From contig OZ025264.1 of the NCBI GenBank assembly GCA_964019135.1, forward strand, positions 35,983,994-36,047,993: DNA of 64,000 nt, written 5' to 3'. Below the pieces are notes generated by a model. It saw only the letters and a program-made list of their open reading frames with translations. It did not search any database and was not told the origin of the DNA. Source of the stretch: Arenicola marina (Eukaryota > Annelida > Polychaeta > Arenicolidae). The position numbers and the translations under genes are program-made. This document shows, piece after piece, positions 23,561 to 34,670 of the stretch. Positions within the stretch are counted from its first letter, which is position 1, and the number at the start of each line of letters is the position of its first letter.

Positions 23561-24282
23561 TGTGAGAGGACAAGGCGGGTGTGAGAGGACAAGGCGGGTG
23601 TGAGAGGACAAGGCGGGTGTGAGAGGACAAGGCCGGTGTGAGAGGACAAGGCGGGTGTGAGAGGACAATGCGGGTGTGAGAGGACAATGCGGGTGTGAGA
23701 GGACAAGCCCGGTGTGAGCGGGTAAGGCGGGTGTGAGAGGACAAGGCCCGTGTGAGAGGATAAGGCGGGTGTGAGAGGACAAGGCGGGTGTGAGAGGACA
23801 ATGCGGGTGTGAGAGGACAAGGCGGGTGTGACAGGACAAGCCCGGTGTGAGCGGACAAGGCGGGTGTGAGAGGACAAGGCGGGTGTGAGAGGACAAGGTA
23901 GGTGTGAGAGGACAAGGGGCGTGTGAGAGGACAAGGCGGGTGTGAGAGGACAAGGCGGGTGTGAGCGGACAAGCTGGGTGTGAGAGGACAAGGCGGGTGT
24001 GAGAGGACAATGCGGGTGTGAGAGGACAAGGCGGGTGTGAGAGGACAAGGCGGGTGTGAGAGGACAAGGCGGGTGTGAGAGGACAATGCGGGTGTGAGAG
24101 GACAAGGCGGGTGTGAGAGGACAAGCCCGGTGTGAGCGGGTAAGGCGGGTGTGAGAGGACAAGGCCCGTGTGAGAGGACAAGCTGGGTGTGAGAGGACAA
24201 GGCGGGTGTGAGAGGACAAGGCGGGTGTGAGAGGACAATGCGGGTGTGAGAGGACATAGCGGGTGTGAGAGGACAAGGCGGG

Positions 24283-27200
24283 TGTGAGAGGCGGGTGTGA
24301 GAGGACAAGGCGGTGCGAGAGGACAAGGCGGGTGTGGGAGGACAAGTCGGGTGTGAGAGGACAATGCGTGTGTGAGAGGACAAGGCGGGTGTGAGAGGAC
24401 AAGGCCGGTGTGAGAGGACAAGGCGGGTGTGGGAGGACAAGGCGGGTGTGAGAGGACAATGCGGGTGTGAGAGGACAAGGCGGGTGTGAGAGGACAAGGC
24501 GGGTGTGAGAGGACAAGGCGGGTGTGAGAGGACACGGCGGGTGTGAGAGGACAAGGCGGGTGTGAGAGGACAAGGCGGGTGTGAGAGGACAAGGCGGGTG
24601 TGACAGGACAAGCCCGGTGTGAGCGGACAAGGCGGGTGTGAGAGGACAAGGCGGGTGTGAGAGGACAAGGCGGGTGTGAGAGGACAAGGCGCGTGTGAGA
24701 GGACAAGGCGGGTGTGAGAGGACAAGGCGGGTGCGAGAGGACAAGGCGGGTGTGAGAGGACAAGCCCGGTGTGAGCGGGTAAGGCGGGTGTGAGAGGACA
24801 AGGCCCGTGTGAGAGGACAAGGCGGGTGCGAGAGGACAAGGCGGGTGTGAGAGGACAAGGCGGGGGTCAGAGGACAAGGCGGGTGTGAGAGGACAAGGCC
24901 CGTGTGAGAGGACAATGCGGGTGTCAGAGGACAAGGTGGGTGTGAGAGGACAAGGTAGGTGTGAGAGGACAAGGCGGGTGTGAGAGGCGGGCGTGAGAGG
25001 ACATAGCGGGTGTGAGAGGACAAGGCGGGTGTGAGAGGTGGGTGTGAGAGGACAAGGCGGTGCGAGAGGACAAGGCGGGTGTGAGAGGACAAGGCCGGTG
25101 TGAGAGGACAAGGTGGGTGTGAGAAGACAAGGCGGGTGTGAGAGGACAAGGCGGGTGTGGGAGGACAAGGCGGGTGTGAGAGGACAAGGCGGGTGTGAGA
25201 GGACAAGGCCTGTGCGAGAGGACAAGGTGGGTGTGAGAGGACAAGGCGGGTGTGATAGAACAAGGCGGGTGTGAGAGGACAAGGCGGGTGTGATAGGACA
25301 AGGCCGGTGTGAGAGGACAAGGTGGGTGCGAGAGGACAAGGCGGGTGTGAGAGGACAAGGCGGGTGTGATAGGACAAGGCGGGTGTGAGAGGACAAGGCG
25401 GGTGTGAGAGGACAAGGCGGGTGTGAGAGGACAAGGCGGGTGTGAGAGGACAAGGTGGGTGTGAGAGGACAAGGCGGGTGTGAGAGGACAAGGCGGGTGT
25501 GAGAGGCGGGTGTGAGAGGACAAGTCGGGTGTGAGAGGACAAGGCGGGTGTGAGAGGACAAGGCGGGTGTGAGAGGACAATGCGGGTGTGAGAGGACAAG
25601 GCGGGTGTAAAAGGACCAGGCGGGTGTGAGAAGACAATGCGGGTATGAGAGGACAAGGCGGGTGTGAGAGGACAAGGCGGGTGTGACAGGACAAGGCGGG
25701 TGTGAGAGGTCGGTGTGAGAGGACAAGGCGGGTGTGAGATGACGAGACGGTGCGAGAGGACAAGGCGGGTGTGACAGGACAAGGCGGGTGTGAGAGGACA
25801 AGGCGGGTGTGAGAGGACAAGGCCGGTGTGAGAGGACAAGGCGGGTGTGGGAGGACAAGGCGGGTGTGAGAGGACAATGCGGGTGTGAGAGGACAAGGCG
25901 GGTGTGAGAGGACAAGGCGGGTGTGAGAGGACAAGGCGGGTGTGAGAGGACACGGCGGGTGTGAGAGGACAAGGCGGGTGTGAGAGGACAAGGCGGGTGT
26001 GAGAGGACAAGGCGGGTGTGACAGGACAAGCCCGGTGTGAGCGGACAAGGCGGGTGTGAGAGGACAAGGCGGGTGTGAGAGGACAAGGCGGGTGTGAGAG
26101 GACAAGGCCGGTGTGAGAGGACAAGGTGGGTGTGAGAGGACAAGGCGGGTGTGAGAGGACAAGGCGGGTGTGAGAGGACAAGGCGGGTGTGAGAGGACAA
26201 GGCCGGTGTAAGAGGACAAGGCGGGTGTGGCAGGACAAGGCGGGTGTGAGAGGACAATGCGGGTGTGAGAGGACAAGGCGGGTGTGAGAGGACAAGGCGG
26301 GTGTGAGAGGACAAGGCGGGTGTGAGAGGACACGGCGGGTGTGAGAGGACAAGGCGGGTGTGAGAGGACAATGCGGGTGTGAGAGGACACGGCGGGTGTG
26401 ACAGGACAAGGCGGGTGTGAGAGGACAATGCGGGTGTGAGAGGACAAGGCGGGTGTGACAGGACAAGCCCGGTGTGAGCGGACAAGGCGGGTGTGAGAGG
26501 ACAAGGCGGGTGTGAGAGGACAAGGCGGGTGTGAGAGGACAAGGGGCGTGTGAGAGGACAAGGCGGGTGTGAGAGGACAAGGCGGGTGTGAGCGGACAAG
26601 CTGGGTGTGAGAGGACAAGGCGGGTGTGAGAGGACAATGCGGGTGTGAGAGGACAAGGCGGGTGTGAGAGCACAAGGCGGGTGTGAGAGGACAAGGCGGG
26701 TGTGAGAGGACAATGCGGGTGTGAGAGGACAAGGCGGGTGTGAGAGGACAAGCCCGGTGTGAGCGGGTAAGGCGGGTGTGAGAGGACAAGGCCCGTGTGA
26801 GAGGACAAGCTGGGTGTGAGAGGACAAGGCGGGTGTGAGAGGACAAGGCGGGTGTGAGAGGACAATGCGGGTGTGAGAGGACATAGCGGGTGTGAGAGGA
26901 CAAGGCGGGTGTGAGAGGCGGGTGTGAGAGGACAAGGCGGTGCGAGAGGACAAGGCGGGTGTGAGAGGACAAGTCGGGTGTGAGAGGACAATGCGTGTGT
27001 GAGAGGACAAGGCGGGTGTGAGAGGACAAGGCCGGTGTGAGAGGACAAGGCGGGTGTGGGAGGACAAGGCGGGTGTGAGAGGACAAGGCGGGTGTGAGAG
27101 GACAAGGCGGGTGTGAGAGGACAAGGCGGGTGTGAGAGGACAAGGCGGGTGTGAGAGGACAAGGCGGGTGTGACAGGACAAGGCCGGTGTAAGAGGACAA

Positions 27201-29960
27201 GGCGGGTGTGGCAGGACAAGGCGGGTGTGAGAGGACAATGCGGGTGTGAGAGGACAAGGCGGGTGTGAGAGGACAAGGCGGGTGTGAGAGGACAAGGCGG
27301 GTGTGAGAGGACACGGCGGGTGTGAGAGGACAAGGCGGGTGTGAGAGGACAATGCGGGTGTGAGAGGACAAGGCGGGTGTGACAGGACAAGCCCGGTGTG
27401 AGCGGACAAGGCGGGTGTGAGAGGACAAGGCGGGTGTGAGAGGACAAGGCGGGTGTGAGAGGACAAGGGGCGTGTGAGAGGACAAGGCGGGTGTGAGAGG
27501 ACAAGGCGGGTGTGAGCGGACAAGCTGGGTGTGAGAGGACAAGGCGGGTGTGAGAGGACAATGCGGGTGTGAGAGGACAAGGCGGGTGTGAGAGCACAAG
27601 GCGGGTGTGAGAGGACAAGGCGGGTGTGAGAGGACAATGCGGGTGTGAGAGGACAAGTCGGGTGTGAGAGGACAAGCCCGGTGTGAGCGGGTAAGGCGGG
27701 TGTGAGAGGACAAGGCCCGTGTGAGAGGACAAGCTGGGTGTGAGAGGACAAGGCGGGTGTGAGAGGACAAGGCGGGTGTGAGAGGACAATGCGGGTGTGA
27801 GAGGACATAGCGGGTGTGAGAGGACAAGGCGGGTGTGAGAGGCGGGTGTGAGAGGACAAGGCGGTGCGAGAGGACAAGGCGGGTGTGAGAGGACAAGTCG
27901 GGTGTGAGAGGACAATGCGTGTGTGAGAGGACAAGGCGGGTGTGAGAGGACAAGGCCGGTGTGAGAGGACAAGGCGGGTGTGGGAGGACAAGGCGGGTGT
28001 GAGAGGACAATGCGGGTGTGAGAGGACAAGGCGGGTGTGAGAGGACAAGGCGGGTGTGAGAGGACAAGGCGGGTGTGAGAGGACACGGCGGGTGTGAGAG
28101 GACAAGGCGGGTGTGAGAGGACAAGGCGGGTGTGAGAGGACAAGGCGGGTGTGACAGGACAAGCCCGGTGTGAGCGGACAAGGCGGGTGTGAGAGGACAA
28201 GGCCCGTGTGAGAGGATAAGGCGGGTGTGAGAGGACAAGGCGGGTGTGAGAGGACAATGCGGGTGTGAGAGGACAAGCCCGGTGTGAGCGGGTAAGGCGG
28301 GTGTGAGAGGACAAGGCCCGTGTGAGAGGATAAGGCGGGTGTGAGAGGACAAGGCGGGTGTGAGAGGACAATGCGGGTGTGAGAGGACAAGGCGGGTGTG
28401 ACAGGACAAGCCCGGTGTGAGCGGACAAGGCGGGTGTGAGAGGACAAGGCGGGTGTGAGAGGACAAGGTAGGTGTGAGAGGACAAGGGGCGTGTGAGAGG
28501 ACAAGGCGGGTGTGAGAGGACAAGGCGGGTGTGAGCGGACAAGCTGGGTGTGAGAGGACAAGGCGGGTGTGAGAGGACAATGCGGGTGTGAGAGGACAAG
28601 GCGGGTGTGAGAGGACAAGGCGGGTGTGAGAGGACAAGGCGGGTGTGAGAGGACAATGCGGGTGTGAGAGGACAAGGCGGGTGTGAGAGGACAAGCCCGG
28701 TGTGAGCGGGTAAGGCGGGTGTGAGAGGACAAGGCCCGTGTGAGAGGACAAGCTGGGTGTGAGAGGACAAGGCGGGTGTGAGAGGACAAGGCGGGTGTGA
28801 GAGGACAATGCGGGTGTGAGAGGACATAGCGGGTGTGAGAGGACAAGGCGGGTGTGAGAGGCGGGTGTGAGAGGACAAGGCGGTGCGAGAGGACAAGGCG
28901 GGTGTGGGAGGACAAGTCGGGTGTGAGAGGACAATGCGTGTGTGAGAGGACAAGGCGGGTGTGAGAGGACAAGGCCGGTGTGAGAGGACAAGGCGGGTGT
29001 GGGAGGACAAGGCGGGTGTGAGAGGACAATGCGGGTGTGACAGGACAAGGCGGGTGTGAGAGGACAAGGCGGGTGTGAGAGGACAAGGCGGGTGTGAGAG
29101 GACACGGCGGGTGTGAGAGGACAAGGCGGGTGTGAGAGGACAAGGCGGGTGTGAGAGGACAAGGCGGGTGTGACAGGACAAGCCCGGTGTGAGCGGACAA
29201 GGCGGGTGTGAGAGGACAAGGCGGGTGTGAGAGGACAAGGCGGGTGTGAGAGGACAAGGCGCGTGTGAGAGGACAAGGCGGGTGTGAGAGGACAAGGCGG
29301 GTGCGAGAGGACAAGGCGGGTGTGAGAGGACAAGCCCGGTGTGAGCGGGTAAGGCGGGTGTGAGAGGACAAGGCCCGTGTGAGAGGACAAGGCGGGTGTG
29401 AGAGGACAAGGCGGGTGTGAGAGGACAAGGCGGGGGTCAGAGGACAAGGCGGGTGTGAGAGGACAAGGCCCGTGTGAGAGGATAAGGCGGGTGTGAGAGG
29501 ACAAGGCGGGTGTGAGAGGACAAGGCGGGTGTGAGAGGACAAGGCGGGTGTGAGAGGACAAGGCGGGTGTGGGAGGACAAGGCGGGTGTGAGAGGACAAG
29601 CCGGGTGTGAGAGGACAAGGCGGGTGTGAGAGGACAAGGCGGGTGTGAGAGGACAATGCGGGTGTGAGAGGACAAGGCGGGTGTGAGAGGACAAGCCCGG
29701 TGTGAGCGGGTAAGGCGGGTGTGAGAGGACAAGGCCCGTGTGAGAGGATAAGGCGGGTGTGAGAGGACAAGGCGGGTGCGAGAGGACAAGGCGGGTGTGA
29801 GAGGACAAGGCGGGTGTGAGAGGACAAGGCGGGTGTGGGAGGACAAGGCGGGTGTGAGAGGACAAGCCGGGTGTGAGAGGACAAGGCGGGTGTGAGAGGA
29901 CAAGGCGGGTGTGAGAGGACAATGCGGGTGTGAGAGGACAAGGCGGGTGTGAGAGGACAA
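24283..29960. repeat. 5.7-kb duplicated segment, first copy (offset 8,564 bp)
   Basis: Landmarks recur 8,564 bp later without a change in offset: 24867 and 33431, 24924 and 33488, 25608 and 34172, the gacagg unit at 27171 and 35735, 28201 and 36765, 29437 and 38001. It includes a full type I block, a 924-bp type II spacing, a 1,019-bp type II spacing and most of a 627-bp module. One difference seen is t at 24,715 against c at 33,279. Confidence 0.85.
24867..26105. repeat. Type I higher-order block, copy within the first 5.7-kb segment
   Basis: Anchor at 24,867, a second TCA 57 bp later (gtgtcagagg, 24,924), catag at 25,002, aaaaggaccagg at 25,608 (+741). The extra gtgtcag change three units after the anchor is found only here and at 33,488, which ties the two copies together. 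Confidence 0.8.
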
Positions 29961-30063
29961 GCCCGGTGTGAGCGGGTAAGGCGGGTGTGAGAGGACAAGG
30001 CCCGTGTGAGAGGATAAGGCGGGTGTGAGAGGACAAGGCGGGTGTGAGAGGACAAGGCGGGGG
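29437..30063. repeat. 627-bp module, copy 1
   Basis: Thirty-three full-length 19-bp units between two gggggtcag anchors, with no shortened unit. Inside it, a pattern of gtgggagg, aagccggg, aatgcgg and aagcccggtgtgagcgggtaagg occurs twice, 266 bp (14 units) apart, and gataagg marks three places. The antisense reading of the four complete modules is the same over 199 codons, so they are at least nearly identical in base sequence. Confidence 0.85.
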
Positions 30064-30470
30064 TCAGAGGACAAGGCGGGTGTGAGAGGACAAGGCCCGT
30101 GTGAGAGGACAATGCGGGTGTGAGAGGACAAGGTAGGTGTGAGAGGACAAGGTAGGTGTGAGAGGACAAGGCGGGTGTGAGAGGCGGGCGTGAGAGGACA
30201 TAGCGGGTGTGAGAGGACAAGGCGGGTGTGAGAGGTGGGTGTGAGAGGACAAGGCGGTGCGAGAGGACAAGGCGGGTGTGAGAGGACAAGGCCGGTGTGA
30301 GAGGACAAGGTGGGTGTGAGAAGACAAGGCGGGTGTGAGAGGACAAGGCGGGTGTGGGAGGACAAGGCGGGTGTGAGAGGACAAGGCGGGTGTGAGAGGA
30401 CAAGGCCTGTGCGAGAGGACAAGGTGGGTGTGAGAGGACAAGGCGGGTGTGATAGAACAAGGCGGGTGTG
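30064..30470. repeat. Type I block, A-prime subtype, short form (follows 627-bp module 1)
   Basis: Anchor, double ggtagg, catag at 30,199 and gatagaac at +387, after which the block order is left for type II material with cacgg and gacagg units. The same break point is used at 40,654; the copies at 44,332 and 54,663 break slightly later into different material. Confidence 0.75.
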
Positions 30471-33430
30471 AGAGGACAAGGCGGGTGTGAGAGGACAAGG
30501 CGGGTGTGAGAGGACAAGGCGGGTGTGAGAGGACAAGGCGGGTGTGAGAGGACAAGGCGGGTGTGAGAGGACACGGCGGGTGTGAGAGGACAAGGCGGGT
30601 GTGAGAGGACAATGCGGGTGTGAGAGGACACGGCGGGTGTGACAGGACAAGGCGGGTGTGAGAGGACAATGCGGGTGTGAGAGGACAAGGCGGGTGTGAC
30701 AGGACAAGCCCGGTGTGAGAGGACAAGGCGGGTGTGGGAGGACAAGGCGGGTGTGAGAGGACAAGGCGGGTGTGAGAGGACAAGGCGGGTGTGAGAGGAC
30801 AAGGCGGGTGTGAGAGGACAAGGCGGGTGTGAGAGGACAAGGCGGGTGTGAGAGGACAAGGCCGGTGTAAGAGGACAAGGCGGGTGTGGCAGGACAAGGC
30901 GGGTGTGAGAGGACAATGCGGGTGTGAGAGGACAAGGCGGGTGTGAGAGGACAAGGCGGGTGTGAGAGGACAAGGCGGGTGTGAGAGGACACGGCGGGTG
31001 TGAGAGGACAAGGCGGGTGTGAGAGGACAATGCGGGTGTGAGAGGACAAGGCGGGTGTGACAGGACAAGCCCGGTGTGAGCGGACAAGGCGGGTGTGAGA
31101 GGACAAGGCGGGTGTGAGAGGACAAGGCGGGTGTGAGAGGACAAGGGGCGTGTGAGAGGACAAGGCGGGTGTGAGAGGACAAGGCGGGTGTGAGCGGACA
31201 AGCTGGGTGTGAGAGGACAAGGCGGGTGTGAGAGGACAATGCGGGTGTGAGAGGACAAGGCGGGTGTGAGAGCACAAGGCGGGTGTGAGAGGACAAGGCG
31301 GGTGTGAGAGGACAATGCGGGTGTGAGAGGACAAGTCGGGTGTGAGAGGACAAGCCCGGTGTGAGCGGGTAAGGCGGGTGTGAGAGGACAAGGCCCGTGT
31401 GAGAGGACAAGCTGGGTGTGAGAGGACAAGGCGGGTGTGAGAGGACAAGGCGGGTGTGAGAGGACAATGCGGGTGTGAGAGGACATAGCGGGTGTGAGAG
31501 GACAAGGCGGGTGTGAGAGGCGGGTGTGAGAGGACAAGGCGGTGCGAGAGGACAAGGCGGGTGTGAGAGGACAAGTCGGGTGTGAGAGGACAATGCGTGT
31601 GTGAGAGGACAAGGCGGGTGTGAGAGGACAGGGCCGGTGTGAGAGGACAAGGCGGGTGTGGGAGGACAAGGCGGGTGTGAGAGGACAATGCGGGTGTGAG
31701 AGGACAAGGCGGGTGTGAGAGGACAAGGCGGGTGTGAGAGGACAAGGCGGGTGTGAGAGGACACGGCGGGTGTGAGAGGACAAGGCGGGTGTGAGAGGAC
31801 AAGGCGGGTGTGAGAGGACAAGGCGGGTGTGACAGGACAAGCCCGGTGTGAGCGGACAAGGCGGGTGTGAGAGGACAAGGCCCGTGTGAGAGGATAAGGC
31901 GGGTGTGAGAGGACAAGGCGGGTGTGAGAGGACAAGGCGGGTGTGAGAGGACAAGCCCGGTGTGAGCGGGTAAGGCGGGTGTGAGAGGACAAGGCCCGTG
32001 TGAGAGGATAAGGCGGGTGTGAGAGGACAAGGCGGGTGTGAGAGGACAATGCGGGTGTGAGAGGACAAGGCGGGTGTGACAGGACAAGCCCGGTGTGAGC
32101 GGACAAGGCGGGTGTGAGAGGACAAGGCGGGTGTGAGAGGACAAGGTAGGTGTGAGAGGACAAGGGGCGTGTGAGAGGACAAGGCGGGTGTGAGAGGACA
32201 AGGCGGGTGTGAGCGGACAAGCTGGGTGTGAGAGGACAAGGCGGGTGTGAGAGGACAATGCGGGTGTGAGAGGACAAGGCGGGTGTGAGAGGACAAGGCG
32301 GGTGTGAGAGGACAAGGCGGGTGTGAGAGGACAATGCGGGTGTGAGAGGACAAGGCGGGTGTGAGAGGACAAGCCCGGTGTGAGCGGGTAAGGCGGGTGT
32401 GAGAGGACAAGGCCCGTGTGAGAGGACAAGCTGGGTGTGAGAGGACAAGGCGGGTGTGAGAGGACAAGGCGGGTGTGAGAGGACAATGCGGGTGTGAGAG
32501 GACATAGCGGGTGTGAGAGGACAAGGCGGGTGTGAGAGGCGGGTGTGAGAGGACAAGGCGGTGCGAGAGGACAAGGCGGGTGTGGGAGGACAAGTCGGGT
32601 GTGAGAGGACAATGCGTGTGTGAGAGGACAAGGCGGGTGTGAGAGGACAAGGCCGGTGTGAGAGGACAAGGCGGGTGTGGGAGGACAAGGCGGGTGTGAG
32701 AGGACAATGCGGGTGTGACAGGACAAGGCGGGTGTGAGAGGACAAGGCGGGTGTGAGAGGACAAGGCGGGTGTGAGAGGACACGGCGGGTGTGAGAGGAC
32801 AAGGCGGGTGTGAGAGGACAAGGCGGGTGTGAGAGGACAAGGCGGGTGTGAGAGGCGGGTGTGAGAGGACAAGGCGGTGCGAGAGGACAAGGCGGGTGTG
32901 GGAGGACAAGTCGGGTGTGAGAGGACAATGCGTGTGTGAGAGGACAAGGCGGGTGTGAGAGGACAAGGCCGGTGTGAGAGGACAAGGCGGGTGTGGGAGG
33001 ACAAGGCGGGTGTGAGAGGACAATGCGGGTGTGAGAGGACAAGGCGGGTGTGAGAGGACAAGGCGGGTGTGAGAGGACAAGGCGGGTGTGAGAGGACACG
33101 GCGGGTGTGAGAGGACAAGGCGGGTGTGAGAGGACAAGGCGGGTGTGAGAGGACAAGGCGGGTGTGACAGGACAAGCCCGGTGTGAGCGGACAAGGCGGG
33201 TGTGAGAGGACAAGGCGGGTGTGAGAGGACAAGGCGGGTGTGAGAGGACAAGGCGCGTGTGAGAGGACAAGGCGGGTGCGAGAGGACAAGGCGGGTGCGA
33301 GAGGACAAGGCGGGTGTGAGAGGACAAGCCCGGTGTGAGCGGGTAAGGCGGGTGTGAGAGGACAAGGCCCGTGTGAGAGGACAAGGCGGGTGCGAGAGGA
33401 CAAGGCGGGTGTGAGAGGACAAGGCGGGGG

Positions 33431-34670
33431 TCAGAGGACAAGGCGGGTGTGAGAGGACAAGGCCCGTGTGAGAGGACAATGCGGGTGTCAGAGGACAAGG
33501 TGGGTGTGAGAGGACAAGGTAGGTGTGAGAGGACAAGGCGGGTGTGAGAGGCGGGCGTGAGAGGACATAGCGGGTGTGAGAGGACAAGGCGGGTGTGAGA
33601 GGTGGGTGTGAGAGGACAAGGCGGTGCGAGAGGACAAGGCGGGTGTGAGAGGACAAGGCCGGTGTGAGAGGACAAGGTGGGTGTGAGAAGACAAGGCGGG
33701 TGTGAGAGGACAAGGCGGGTGTGGGAGGACAAGGCGGGTGTGAGAGGACAAGGCGGGTGTGAGAGGACAAGGCCTGTGCGAGAGGACAAGGTGGGTGTGA
33801 GAGGACAAGGCGGGTGTGATAGAACAAGGCGGGTGTGAGAGGACAAGGCGGGTGTGATAGGACAAGGCCGGTGTGAGAGGACAAGGTGGGTGCGAGAGGA
33901 CAAGGCGGGTGTGAGAGGACAAGGCGGGTGTGATAGGACAAGGCGGGTGTGAGAGGACAAGGCGGGTGTGAGAGGACAAGGCGGGTGTGAGAGGACAAGG
34001 CGGGTGTGAGAGGACAAGGTGGGTGTGAGAGGACAAGGCGGGTGTGAGAGGACAAGGCGGGTGTGAGAGGCGGGTGTGAGAGGACAAGTCGGGTGTGAGA
34101 GGACAAGGCGGGTGTGAGAGGACAAGGCGGGTGTGAGAGGACAATGCGGGTGTGAGAGGACAAGGCGGGTGTAAAAGGACCAGGCGGGTGTGAGAAGACA
34201 ATGCGGGTATGAGAGGACAAGGCGGGTGTGAGAGGACAAGGCGGGTGTGACAGGACAAGGCGGGTGTGAGAGGTCGGTGTGAGAGGACAAGGCGGGTGTG
34301 AGATGACGAGACGGTGCGAGAGGACAAGGCGGGTGTGACAGGACAAGGCGGGTGTGAGAGGACAAGGCGGGTGTGAGAGGACAAGGCCGGTGTGAGAGGA
34401 CAAGGCGGGTGTGGGAGGACAAGGCGGGTGTGAGAGGACAATGCGGGTGTGAGAGGACAAGGCGGGTGTGAGAGGACAAGGCGGGTGTGAGAGGACAAGG
34501 CGGGTGTGAGAGGACACGGCGGGTGTGAGAGGACAAGGCGGGTGTGAGAGGACAAGGCGGGTGTGAGAGGACAAGGCGGGTGTGACAGGACAAGCCCGGT
34601 GTGAGCGGACAAGGCGGGTGTGAGAGGACAAGGCGGGTGTGAGAGGACAAGGCGGGTGTGAGAGGACAAG
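33431..34670. repeat. Type I higher-order block, copy within the second 5.7-kb segment
   Basis: Anchor at 33,431, second TCA at 33,488, catag at 33,566 and aaaaggaccagg at 34,172. It agrees with the 24,867 block at every landmark checked, including the exit into gccgg and aaggtggg units. Confidence 0.8.

Larger units (their letters stand above)
27935..33430. repeat. 5-kb duplicated segment, first copy (offset 10,590 bp)
   Basis: Recurs 10,590 bp later: 29437 and 40027, 30064 and 40654, the double ggtagg at about 30131 and 40721, and the rare acaggg change near 31630 and 42220. At 32,847 this copy has 316 bp more than the other (17 units, two of them short), because a piece from about 32,531 is repeated in tandem. 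The offset is 10,274 from there to the anchor (33,431 and 43,705). Confidence 0.85.
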
